NCBI RefSeq assembly: GCF_030160075.1
Contig: NZ_BSNQ01000003.1
Span: 1,610,328 to 1,674,327 of the forward strand
Length of the DNA: 64,000 nucleotides
Direction of reading: 5' to 3'
Origin: Dyella lipolytica
GTDB lineage: Bacteria > Pseudomonadota > Gammaproteobacteria > Xanthomonadales > Rhodanobacteraceae
A program made the position numbers and the translations under genes. Below the pieces are notes generated by a model that was given only the letters and a program-made list of their open reading frames with translations, ran no database searches and was not told the DNA's origin. Shown here in pieces: positions 7,669-15,657 of this stretch (the first letter of the stretch is position 1; each line of letters opens with the position of its first letter).

Positions 7669-8574
7669 TCAGCCAACATCCAGATAAGGCGCCATGATGT
7701 CCGCCAACCAGTCCATGAAAGCCTGCACGCGCGCCGAGACGTTGCGACGCTGCGCATAGAGCAGCGATACGGGCATGGGTTCGGCCCGATATTGCGGTAA
7801 CACTTCGACCAGCGTTCCGTCCTCGATCAGATGCTGCAGGCCCGCGTGCGGTGCTTGGATAATGCCGAGCCCAGCCTGGCACCCGGCTTCGTATGCCTCG
7901 ATGCTGTTGACGGTAAGCACGCCTTGCATCGGCACATAGCGACACGCCGAACCCTCCAGATACTCGAAACCCGGTGGCCGTTGGCCCAGCGTCGATACGT
8001 AGTGGATGAATTTGTGTTGTGCCAAATCGCCGAGTTCGCGCGGCGTGCCGTGTTCGTCGAGATAGTCGGGGCTGGCGCAATTGACGATCCGAAACCGGCC
8101 CAGCGATCGCGCAACCAGACTCGAATCTTCCAGCGTGCCCACGCGCACCACACAGTCGAACCCCTCGCCCACCACATCCACGCGACGATCGGTGCAGCTC
8201 AGTTCCACTTCGATCTGCGGATGCTCGCGCATGAACTGCGGCAACCGCGGGATCACCTGATTCCGCGCGATACGGCTATTCATGTCCACGCGCAAACGGC
8301 CGCGCAGAGATTGCGGCACGCGCTGGAACATCGCATCCAACTCATCCATGTCCGCCAGCAGGGTTTTACAACGTTCATAGAAACGCTGCCCGTCCTGGGT
8401 CATTTGCACTTTGCGCGTGGTCCGATGCAACAGTTGTGTCCCCAACTGCCCTTCCAACTGCTGCACGGCGATGGAGGTGCTGGCCTTAGGCAGTCCCAGG
8501 CTGTCGGCGGCCTTGGTGAAACTGGCCAGTTCGGCGACCCGGACGAAGATGTGCATGGCGTCGATGCGATTCAT
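7669..8574 (-). CDS. LysR-family transcriptional regulator
   Basis: 301 residues: N-terminal HTH (MNRIDAMHIFVRVAELASFTKAADSLGLPKASTSIAVQQLE) and a LysR substrate-binding domain (RLRVDMNSRIARNQVIPRLPQF to the end). It belongs to the CrgA-like group that often controls a divergent reductase. The start at 8574 matches the family N-terminus; the frame is open 33 codons further but without support. It is divergent from the SDR gene at 8720, and the perfect inverted repeat at 8612-8630 between them is the likely binding site. Confidence 0.93.
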   Translation of the reverse strand: MNRIDAMHIFVRVAELASFTKAADSLGLPKASTSIAVQQLEGQLGTQLLHRTTRKVQMTQDGQRFYERCKTLLADMDELDAMFQRVPQSLRGRLRVDMNSRIARNQVIPRLPQFMREHPQIEVELSCTDRRVDVVGEGFDCVVRVGTLEDSSLVARSLGRFRIVNCASPDYLDEHGTPRELGDLAQHKFIHYVSTLGQRPPGFEYLEGSACRYVPMQGVLTVNSIEAYEAGCQAGLGIIQAPHAGLQHLIEDGTLVEVLPQYRAEPMPVSLLYAQRRNVSARVQAFMDWLADIMAPYLDVG

Positions 8575-8611
8575 AGGCCGCTCCGCGATATGCGCCAGAA
8601 AGTGGGTTGAT

Positions 8612-8630
8612 TGTTCGTTATTTGCGAACA
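8612..8630. promoter_or_regulatory. Candidate LysR operator
   Basis: TGTTCG-N7-CGAACA, a perfect 6-bp inverted repeat that contains the T-N11-A core usual for LysR-type regulators. It lies 38 bp before the LysR start and 89 bp before the SDR start, placed to control both divergent genes. Confidence 0.65.
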
Positions 8631-8719
8631 CATATCTCATAATCTGTCGATTTATGCGCCGTGTACAGATCAATATGCTGACGGGGTTGGCTTCATTCCC
8701 CTATGAACGGAGATACCCC

Positions 8720-9484
8720 ATGAGTGCACCCGCCCCCATCGCCCTGATCACCGGCGGCAGCCGCGGCCTGGGCAAAAGCATGGCCCTGAAACTGGCCGAA
8801 CACGGCACCGACGTGGTGCTGACTTATCGCTCCAACCAGGCCGAGGCGCAGGCGGTAGTCGCTGCGATCCAGAAGCTCGGCCGCCGCGCGGTCGCTCTGC
8901 CGCTGGATGTCGGCAAGGCCGGCGGCTTCAAGATGTTTGCCGAACAGTTGCGCGCTGCGCTCAAGGAACACTGGCAGCGCAACCAGTTCGACTACCTGGT
9001 CAACAACGCCGGCATCGGCATCCACGCCAGTTTCGCCGACACGACGGAAGCGCAGTTTGACGAGCTGATGGATATTCACTTCAAGGGGGCGTTCTTCCTG
9101 ACGCAGACCTTGCTACCGCTGATCGCCGACGGCGGGCGTATCCTGAATATCTCGAGCGGACTCGCACGCTTTGCGCTCCCCGGATATGCCGCTTATGCGG
9201 CGATGAAGGGCGCCATCGAGGTGCTTACCCGCTATCTCGCCAAGGAACTCGGCGCGCGCGGCATTGCGGTCAATACCTTGGCGCCCGGTGCGATCGAAAC
9301 CGATTTCGGTGGCGGCGTGGTGCGCGACAACGCCGACGTGAACGCGTTTGTCGCCTCGCAGACAGCCTTGGGCCGCGTCGGCAAGCCTGACGACATCGGC
9401 GGCGTGGTGGCATCGTTGCTGTCAAAGGACAGCGGCTGGATCAATGGTCAGCGTATTGAAGCATCGGGCGGCATGTTTATCTAA
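8720..9484 (+). CDS. Short-chain dehydrogenase/reductase (SDR)
   Basis: 254 residues of classical SDR type. TGGSRGLG (11-18) binds the nucleotide, NNAG is at 95-98, the catalytic Ser is at 145/146 and Y159xxxK163 follows. R36 after LTY suggests NADP(H). The C-terminal SGWINGQRIEASGGM is the usual end of this family. A GGAG lies seven to eight bases before the ATG. It is divergent from a LysR regulator, the standard arrangement for regulator-controlled SDRs. Substrate unknown. Confidence 0.93.
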   Translation: MSAPAPIALITGGSRGLGKSMALKLAEHGTDVVLTYRSNQAEAQAVVAAIQKLGRRAVALPLDVGKAGGFKMFAEQLRAALKEHWQRNQFDYLVNNAGIGIHASFADTTEAQFDELMDIHFKGAFFLTQTLLPLIADGGRILNISSGLARFALPGYAAYAAMKGAIEVLTRYLAKELGARGIAVNTLAPGAIETDFGGGVVRDNADVNAFVASQTALGRVGKPDDIGGVVASLLSKDSGWINGQRIEASGGMFI

Positions 9485-9636
9485 ACACCGCTGCGTAGCC
9501 GCGCCTTGCGAGACGAGTGATCCGTCGCACAGGGCGCGCGTTACGAAAAACAAATGATCCATTCAGCACATACGCGACCTTCCCCGATCGGTGTACCTTT
9601 AATGTCTTGCTAGCACCGTCCATCTGGGGAGCCACC

Positions 9637-11619
9637 TTGGTCAGCTACCGCCCGAACGACGCCACACCCAGCCGCGAACAAGCGCTACATGCGCTGTACG
9701 AAGCAGCTGAACTCGAACATTGCCTTATGTGCACGTATCTCTACGCCGCCTTCTCGCTGAAGTCGTCCGTGGAGGAAGGTCTGACCGCCGAACAGCTCGA
9801 TGCCGTCGCTCGCTGGCGTCGCTGCATTCTGCACATTGCGACGGAGGAAATGGGCCACCTCATGTCGGTGTGGAACATCACCGTCGCGCTGGGCGGCGCA
9901 CCGCGCGTTGGGCGTTCGAACTTTCCGCTCGACCCGGGGTATCTGCCAGCTGGCGTCGTCGTAAAACTCGCGCCATTCAACATGGCCACGCTGCAGCATT
10001 TTGTCTATCTGGAACGACCGGAGGGCTCAACCGAACCCGACGGCGAAGGCTTCGCACCCGAACGCAACTTCGTTCGCGGTGTAGAGGGCCCCCGGCTCAC
10101 GCCGATGGGCGTGGATTACGACACCGTCGGTCAGTTTTATGAAAAGCTGGGCGTTGGCCTGCGTCGCTTGTCCGACGCGCATGGCGAAGCCGGAGCGATG
10201 TGCGGCGATCCCGCATTGCAATTGTCGTCCGACGAAGTGTCCATGCCGGGGGCCAAGCGCGTCATTTGCCTGAAGACGGCACTGGCCGCTTTCAGCTCCA
10301 TCATTACGCAAGGCGAAGGCGCACAGGAAAACGTCAAAGACTCGCACTATCAAAAGTTCGCAGCGATACGTACGGAATACCAGGCATTGCTCGCCGCCGA
10401 TCCTTCGTTTATGCCAGCGTTCCCAGCAGCAACCAACCCGGTGATGCGCCGACCGCCGCGCCCGGAAGGTCGCGTATGGATCGAAGATCCCCGGGCGATT
10501 GCTACGGTCGACCTGGCCAATAGCGCTTATGGGCTGATGCAGCGTCTGCTCGCCTATACCTATGCGGTTCCTTCGCAAGATCCGGACAAGGCATTAGCGC
10601 TGGATCTCGCCATCGGCTTGATGCATGCACTGGTGCCGCTGGCCGAACGCGCCGCGCGATTACCGGCCGGTCCGTCGAACCCTGCGTGCCATGCAGGCGT
10701 ATCGTTCATTACGCTGCGGGATGCATCCACGTTGCCGCCCGGCCCGGGAGCGCGTCGCTTTTTCCGCGAGCGTTTTCAGCAATTGGCGGAAGCAGCCATG
10801 CGCATGCGTGATGAAGGCGACGCACGCACTGTTGCGGCTGCGTCGATTTTTTCCAGACTTGCGCAAAACGCCGAGCAGAACTTCGACCTTTCAAGGCCTC
10901 CGCCGTACGCCGTCGCACCAACGTTGTCCGTGGCGGCGGCAACGCCCGTCACCCAACCCGCACCGCCCACGTCCACGCAGGACGGCATCGAGCAGGTCGA
11001 TGGCGAAAAGCTGACTTTGCTATTCGAAGCGAAACGTTGCATCCACGCGCGCTTCTGCGTCACCGGGGCTCCCACGGTTTTTCTAGCCAACGTCCAAGGC
11101 CCATGGATTCATCCCGATACGATGGACGTGGAACGGCTGGCGGATATCGCCCATGCCTGCCCTTCCGGCGCGATTCGTTACAAGCGACGCGACGGTCGTC
11201 CCGACGAATCCGCACCGCCCGTCAATCTCGCCACCACGCGCGAAGCAGGTCCGTATGCCTTTCGTGGCGATCTGCGTCTCAACGGTGTGCCCGCAGGTTA
11301 TCGCGCCACGTTGTGCCGCTGCGGCGCATCGAAGAACAAACCGTTCTGTGACGGCTCGCATCACGATGTGGGCTTCAACGCCACCGGCGAACCACCGACG
11401 GCAACATCGACCGACGCACTTGCTGTGCGCGATGGCCCGCTGCAGATCGAACCGCAAACCAATGGTCCGCTGAAAGTACGCGGCAACCTGGAAATCACGA
11501 GCGGAACCGGACGCATGGTGGCGCGAGTGACCAGCACCTTCCTGTGCCGATGCGGGCACAGTCAGAACAAGCCGTTCTGCGATGGAAGCCATGCCAAGGT
11601 GGGATTTGTTGCGGATTGA
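9637..11619 (+). CDS. Ferritin-like / 4Fe-4S-like / double CDGSH iron-sulfur protein
   Basis: About 660 residues with four modules. Residues 10-230 form a ferritin-like helical domain of the VioB type (AAELEHCLMCTYLYAAF, HIATEEMGHLMSVWN). Residues 459-515 hold a mono-cluster ferredoxin-like domain (C468, C474, C508 in RCIHARFC and ACPSGAI). Two CDGSH zinc-finger-type [2Fe-2S] motifs follow: CRCGASKNKPFCDGSH (560-575) and CRCGHSQNKPFCDGSH (637-652). The TTG at 9637 was chosen because GGGGAG precedes it by five bases and the protein then begins at a natural domain edge; the frame remains open for 40 codons upstream. It suggests an iron/redox role, but no specific reaction is known to me. Confidence 0.88.
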   Translation: MVSYRPNDATPSREQALHALYEAAELEHCLMCTYLYAAFSLKSSVEEGLTAEQLDAVARWRRCILHIATEEMGHLMSVWNITVALGGAPRVGRSNFPLDPGYLPAGVVVKLAPFNMATLQHFVYLERPEGSTEPDGEGFAPERNFVRGVEGPRLTPMGVDYDTVGQFYEKLGVGLRRLSDAHGEAGAMCGDPALQLSSDEVSMPGAKRVICLKTALAAFSSIITQGEGAQENVKDSHYQKFAAIRTEYQALLAADPSFMPAFPAATNPVMRRPPRPEGRVWIEDPRAIATVDLANSAYGLMQRLLAYTYAVPSQDPDKALALDLAIGLMHALVPLAERAARLPAGPSNPACHAGVSFITLRDASTLPPGPGARRFFRERFQQLAEAAMRMRDEGDARTVAAASIFSRLAQNAEQNFDLSRPPPYAVAPTLSVAAATPVTQPAPPTSTQDGIEQVDGEKLTLLFEAKRCIHARFCVTGAPTVFLANVQGPWIHPDTMDVERLADIAHACPSGAIRYKRRDGRPDESAPPVNLATTREAGPYAFRGDLRLNGVPAGYRATLCRCGASKNKPFCDGSHHDVGFNATGEPPTATSTDALAVRDGPLQIEPQTNGPLKVRGNLEITSGTGRMVARVTSTFLCRCGHSQNKPFCDGSHAKVGFVAD

Positions 11620-11637
11620 TCACCGCTACACACAAGG

Positions 11638-11678
11638 AGGACGGAGGCAGTTAACGCAAACACGCCTCCGTCCTTTTT
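11638..11678 (+). terminator. Intrinsic terminator after the ferritin/CDGSH gene
   Basis: AGGACGGAGGC (11638-11648) pairs perfectly with GCCTCCGTCCT (11664-11674), followed by TTTT (T5 counting the last stem base). It ends the 9637-11619 transcript just before the convergent beta-propeller gene. Confidence 0.85.
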
Positions 11679-11684
11679 AATCGC

Positions 11685-12848
11685 TCAGCGCATGATGCCC
11701 GTGTGACCCAGCGAATAACGACCTGGCTGCGGCCATACCGCCAAGCCGTGCGGCTCCATGCCGACCTTGATGATCTTGACGTTGCCGGTCGCCGTGTCGA
11801 ACGCGTAAACCACATCGTCGAAACGACCCGATAGCCACAGCCATTTGCCGTCGGCGGTGACATTACCCATATCGGGGCTACCACCGCCCGGAATCGGCCA
11901 GTTGGCGACGACCTTGCGCGTGGCGAAGTCGATCACCGATACGCTGCCCGGACCGTTACGTGGACCGTGCACTTTGTTCGAACCGCGGTTGGCCACATAA
12001 AGCCGAGTACCGTCACGGCTGGGATACATGCCGTGCGTACCAATACCGGTTTTGATAAAACCGATCTGCGTGAAGTTGTCACCGTCGATCACGTACACGC
12101 CATTGGCCATCATGTCGGCAACATAGAACACCTTGCCGTCGGGCGAGACGCGGATGTCCTGCGGCATGCCACCTTTGCGTAGCTGGAGATAGCCCACCAC
12201 CTTCTGGTTGACCATGTCGATCTTGGCCACCATGCCACCGAATTCGCAGGTGAAAATGGCGTACTTGCCATCAATCGAAAAATCCGCGTGGTTGATGCCC
12301 TTGCATTCGGGCACCTGTAGCTTCGACTTCAGCGCCATGGTGTGCGCGTCGCGGAAATCCAGACGCGCGTGCGCCTCGGCCACCACGATGGCTTCCTTAC
12401 CATTCGGCGTGAAGTACATGTTGTACGGATCGTCGACGAGTATTTCTTTGCCTGGCTTGCCGGTCTTCGGATCGATCGGAGTGAGGCTACCGTCGTTGCG
12501 ACCTTCCGCGTTGTTGGTCACCCACAGCGTCTGAAGATCCCACGAAGGTACGACGTGCTGCGGGCTGCGGCCCACAGGGAATTTATCGACGACTTTGAAA
12601 GTGGCAGGGTCGATGACGTAAACATCGTTCGAACGCAAATTCGGGACGTAGATGCGCTGCAATGCACCGGCCACGGCGGGACTGAAATGGTTGAACCCCG
12701 CATCGCTGTACATGTTGCTGGGGTTTGTAACAGGCGGCATGCCCGGCACGGTCGCCACCGATTGCGCCGACGCGGCGCAGCTTACGCCCAGACCTACCAG
12801 GATGGCGCCGACATGCGCGGCAAGACGCCCAAAACGATCAAATTTCAC
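11685..12848 (-). CDS. Exported YVTN/YncE-type beta-propeller protein
   Basis: About 387 residues from a GTG at 12848 that starts a good signal peptide (MKFDRFGRLAAHVGAILVGLGVSCAASAQS). The mature protein has repeated propeller blades: RIYVPNLRSNDVYVIDPATFKVV, DVRVSPDGKVFYVADMM-like and GTRLYVANRGSNKVH repeats, ending with KWLWLSGRFDDVVYAFDTATG. Such proteins bind ligands or act in periplasmic redox systems; no catalytic residues are evident. A GTG at 12890 in frame is an alternative start. It follows the creatininase-like gene by about 50 bp on the same strand, so the two are probably one operon. Confidence 0.85.
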   Translation of the reverse strand: MKFDRFGRLAAHVGAILVGLGVSCAASAQSVATVPGMPPVTNPSNMYSDAGFNHFSPAVAGALQRIYVPNLRSNDVYVIDPATFKVVDKFPVGRSPQHVVPSWDLQTLWVTNNAEGRNDGSLTPIDPKTGKPGKEILVDDPYNMYFTPNGKEAIVVAEAHARLDFRDAHTMALKSKLQVPECKGINHADFSIDGKYAIFTCEFGGMVAKIDMVNQKVVGYLQLRKGGMPQDIRVSPDGKVFYVADMMANGVYVIDGDNFTQIGFIKTGIGTHGMYPSRDGTRLYVANRGSNKVHGPRNGPGSVSVIDFATRKVVANWPIPGGGSPDMGNVTADGKWLWLSGRFDDVVYAFDTATGNVKIIKVGMEPHGLAVWPQPGRYSLGHTGIMR

Positions 12849-12902
12849 GGCAAATTCCCGTATCAAAGATAAGACAAAAAAACCGGCCACATACCAGCTA
12901 CG

Positions 12903-13724
12903 TCAGTGCTCCGCTGTGTCTTTCCGGATGGCATCGACGGTGCGCGAAACTATAGCATCCACGCCCAGCTGGCCGAGTTCGGCGCTGGAACGCCGCGGGT
13001 CGCCGCCATAGACGCCATCCGCCGCGCCTAATTTGGAGCTAGCGCGCAGTTGACTCAGCCGCACCATCTGGGGGGCCACCGCGAGTTGCAGGGAGGTATC
13101 GGCGAGCCCCGCATGCGTGCCGATTTCATCGTCGCGGAAACCTTGCTGGCGTAGGATCTGGGCGTAACCGTCCGATGAAGCGTTGTAATACTCCGGTGGC
13201 ACGAATGCCTTGGCACCCGAACCCGCCCAGGTCTTGTTGAGATGGGCGACCACCTGGATCACGTCCTTCTGGTAACCGCCGTGATCGCCGAGAAAGACGA
13301 TGTTCCGAAAACCATGGACTGCAAAACTATTGGCGGCGGACTCGAGCATTTTTTCGAACACGTCGTCCGGAATGGTGATCGTGCCGGGAAATCGCATGTG
13401 CGATGCGGGTGGGGCGTAGCTTCCTTCCGGCACATAGGCGATGACTGGAGCGACCAGCGCATTGCCCAACTTTTCCGCGATTTTTCGGGACAGATATTCC
13501 GCCCGCACATTGTGCTTGCCCACCGCGATATAAGGGCCGCTTTGCTCGGTTCCACCGATGGGAATGATGACGGTAGTTTTGCCGGCGCGGATCTGCTCGC
13601 GCAGCTCGGTCCAGGTAAGGTTTTGCAGCAACACTGTCTGGGAAGACTGCGCGAACGACACTTGCGCAGCAATGAGCAGCACGGCAAACGCAAAAAGACG
13701 TCGGAAGAGAGGGTGCATCGTCAT
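12903..13724 (-). CDS. Exported creatininase-family amidohydrolase
   Basis: 273 residues with a signal peptide (MTMHPLFRRLFAFAVLLIAAQVSFAQ). The creatininase core is visible: TTVIIPIGGTEQSGPYIAVGKHNVRAEYLSRKIAEKLG, APVIAYVPEGS, FPGTITI and IVFLGDHGGYQ. Creatininases use two metals bound by Glu, His, Asp, His and Glu. Here the usual EQHGPH reads EQSGPY and the Asp of GTD is replaced (GKHN), so metal binding differs from the classical enzyme. The substrate is unknown. It is first in a probable operon with the exported beta-propeller gene. Confidence 0.85.
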   Translation of the reverse strand: MTMHPLFRRLFAFAVLLIAAQVSFAQSSQTVLLQNLTWTELREQIRAGKTTVIIPIGGTEQSGPYIAVGKHNVRAEYLSRKIAEKLGNALVAPVIAYVPEGSYAPPASHMRFPGTITIPDDVFEKMLESAANSFAVHGFRNIVFLGDHGGYQKDVIQVVAHLNKTWAGSGAKAFVPPEYYNASSDGYAQILRQQGFRDDEIGTHAGLADTSLQLAVAPQMVRLSQLRASSKLGAADGVYGGDPRRSSAELGQLGVDAIVSRTVDAIRKDTAEH

Positions 13725-13828
13725 GAAGCTCTGCAAGAACGAACGGGGAAGTGGCGAGCGCTATCCAATATGGTTGCACGTCACCCTTTCCTGCGCATCC
13801 CTCCTTTACACGTTGCCCGCGTTTTGCC

Positions 13829-14143
13829 TCATTCGTTCTCGGGGATGGCCTTTCGAAAGATGCTCTCCCAATACGCCACACGCTCCGAATACGCCTCGCG
13901 CACCGATTCCGGTTGATCGTTCTGCAGACTGCGTACGTGGGTGATCGGCAAAGTGGCCGACGCCATGTGTCGCCATGCATCGGCCGCGGCTCGCAAATGG
14001 GAATGGGAGGCCAGCAGCGCTGCGATCACCTGCTGATCCACCATTTGCTGCGCACTCAGCGCCATCATCCCTTCCAGCGCCATGTCCGTGCGCTGGGAGA
14101 TAAACGCCACCGCCTCACCCCAGTTTTTGAAGCTGACTTCCAT
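13829..14143 (-). CDS. Hypothetical small helical protein
   Basis: 104 residues (starting MEVSFKNWGEAVAFISQRTD) with no signal peptide and a predominantly helical, Ala/Met/Gln-rich composition. AAGGAG lies six bases before the ATG at 14143. I do not recognise a family; its size and helical character recall phasin-like or regulatory proteins but no motif proves this. It is transcribed divergently from the borosin methyltransferase gene across a 152-bp gap, so the two may share a control region. Confidence 0.75.
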   Translation of the reverse strand: MEVSFKNWGEAVAFISQRTDMALEGMMALSAQQMVDQQVIAALLASHSHLRAAADAWRHMASATLPITHVRSLQNDQPESVREAYSERVAYWESIFRKAIPENE

Positions 14144-14295
14144 AGAAGGCTCCTTTTCACCCGTGGGGAGTCCAGAGCCTATCACCAAGCTCGATGCGGC
14201 TTTGTCTTTGAAATGTCTACGCGCATTGCGCGATATGTCGACGCAGGCACGGGATCGGGCAATACTCCGCCCGCGCCGCTCGTTAGGGGAAGGTC

Positions 14296-15099
14296 TTGAA
14301 CAACGCATCTAAAGGCAGCCTGGCCTGCGTAGGTATTGGTATCACGCTGGGTTCGCATATCAGCCCCTTGGCGCGCAGTCACATCGAACAGGCCGACGTG
14401 GTTTTTTCCGGGGTATCCGATGGCATCGTCGAACTCTGGCTGAGCGGCATGAATAAGGACGTGCGCAGTCTGCAGCCGTACTACCAGGAGGGAAAATCGC
14501 GGCTCAAGACGTATCGGCAAATGGTGGACGCCATCATGACCGAAGTGCGCGCGGGCAAGCGTGTATGTGGCGCGTTCTACGGCCACCCCGGTGTGTTTGC
14601 CTGGGCGCCGCACAAAGCGATCGAAATGGCCCGGCTCGAAGGTTACGCAGCGCACATGGAGCCTGGCATTTCTGCCGAAGATTGCCTGTATGCCGATCTG
14701 GGTATCGATCCGGGCGCCTATGGCTGCCAGCACTACGAGACTAGCCAGTTCATGTTCTATAGGCGCTGTGTTGATCCAAGCGCATGGCTGATCCTGTGGC
14801 AGGTGGGACTGGCGGGCGATCAATCGAAGAAGCGGTTCGCCACGGGTGCCGCTTATCGGCAGGTGTTGGTGGACGTGCTGCTGCGCGACTATCCGCCGGA
14901 ACATGAAGTGGTTGTCTATCGCGCAGCGACATTGCCGATTCAGTCGCCGCGGATCGAACGGCTGATGCTCGCGAAGCTGCCTCATGCCGACCTGGGAATG
15001 ACGGATACGCTGGCGATTCCGCCCGCCCGTTCCCTACAGCCCGATGTAGAAGTTCGCGCCCGGCTGACGGCGCTTGATCAAGCAATAGCCGACAGCTAA
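14296..15099 (+). CDS. Borosin-type peptide backbone N-methyltransferase (split type, SonM-like)
   Basis: 267 residues of the tetrapyrrole methylase (SAM methyltransferase) fold: GSLACVGIGITLGSHISPLA, DVVFSGVSDGIVELWL, AFYGHPGVFAWAPHKAIEMA, MEPGISAEDCLYADLGIDPG, IQSPRIERLMLAKLP. This order is that of OphMA and SonM, which N-methylate peptide backbones. Residues aligning by eye with OphMA catalytic Tyr63, Arg72, Tyr76 and Tyr98 are Y63, R69 (in SRLKTY), Y73 and Y95 (in FYGHPG). Unlike OphMA there is no fused core peptide, so this is a split type. It starts with TTG after AGGGGAAGG. The probable precursor is at 15344. Other tetrapyrrole methylases are less similar. Confidence 0.88.
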   Translation: MNNASKGSLACVGIGITLGSHISPLARSHIEQADVVFSGVSDGIVELWLSGMNKDVRSLQPYYQEGKSRLKTYRQMVDAIMTEVRAGKRVCGAFYGHPGVFAWAPHKAIEMARLEGYAAHMEPGISAEDCLYADLGIDPGAYGCQHYETSQFMFYRRCVDPSAWLILWQVGLAGDQSKKRFATGAAYRQVLVDVLLRDYPPEHEVVVYRAATLPIQSPRIERLMLAKLPHADLGMTDTLAIPPARSLQPDVEVRARLTALDQAIADS

Positions 15100-15343
15100 C
15101 GGGCACAGGGCTGTTCCATTTCGCTCAGCAAGGCATTAAAACAATTAATATCAATAAGTTATATTCATATAGTCCCTAGTGAATACTAAAAGGACGGTAC
15201 TAAAGGTCCACAACGGCGCTATGTCGCATAGGGATCTTCACGGCGAGATATGATGGAAACTGACCACCACAATTTGCGAAGCGCAAGCCATGGATTGCGC
15301 CAGTGCCATTGCAAACATCAACTAACAGCGGGGGAATGGCTCA
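15100..15343. other. AT-rich leader between the methyltransferase and precursor genes
   Basis: 244 bp with a clearly AT-rich block at 15135-15172 that contrasts with the GC-rich neighbours and probably contains a promoter for the precursor gene. I find no intrinsic terminator after the methyltransferase. A 37-codon frame at 15250-15360 lacks support. The palindrome at 15281-15300 is described separately. Confidence 0.55.
15281..15300. promoter_or_regulatory. 20-bp near-palindrome ahead of the borosin precursor gene
   Basis: GCGCAA-GCCATGGA-TTGCGC: perfect 6-bp arms around a CCATGG centre, 18 of 20 bases symmetric. It ends 43 bp before the precursor ATG and could be a repressor site or an mRNA hairpin. 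Confidence 0.5.
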
Positions 15344-15649
15344 ATGTTGAGCGTTGTTGATTTTCTGGAAAGGATGGGCAGTGACGCGCAATGGCGCAAC
15401 GCTTCCCAGGATGAAGTTGAGATTGCGTTGGCAGAAGCCGAAGTGGAAGCACCATTGCGCGACGCCATATTGGCTAGGGATGCATCCAAACTCGAAGCAT
15501 TACTGCAACAAGGCCCGCTTATTGCCATGTTCGTCCCACCAGATGAAGAAGAGGAAGGAGAGGAAGACGACGAAGACGATTCCGGTGAGAAGCCGCATCC
15601 GCAAGGTGCCCGCGACTCACAGTTCCGTCCATCGCTTCGGCAACCGTAA
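15344..15649 (+). CDS. Probable borosin precursor peptide
   Basis: 101 residues. Residues 4-56 look like a helical borosin-binding leader: VVDFLERMGSDAQW, then LRDAILARDASKLEALLQQ, similar in pattern to the SonA leader (F..LG.DAQ ... A...GD..KL..L). Next comes a hydrophobic candidate core GPLIAMFVPP (57-66), then a strongly acidic run (67-79) and a polar tail. No signal peptide. A GGGGGA ribosome site is about eight bases before the ATG. It follows the methyltransferase by 244 bp, and the GGDEF gene starts 8 bp after its stop. The precursor assignment rests on pattern and context; the exact methylated residues are not known. Confidence 0.75.
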   Translation: MLSVVDFLERMGSDAQWRNASQDEVEIALAEAEVEAPLRDAILARDASKLEALLQQGPLIAMFVPPDEEEEGEEDDEDDSGEKPHPQGARDSQFRPSLRQP

Positions 15650-15657
15650 GCGCATTG

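Noticed and set aside
15250-15360. A 37-codon frame just before the borosin precursor
   Set aside because: It overlaps the precursor start and the palindrome, and has neither a good ribosome site nor conserved features; probably chance.
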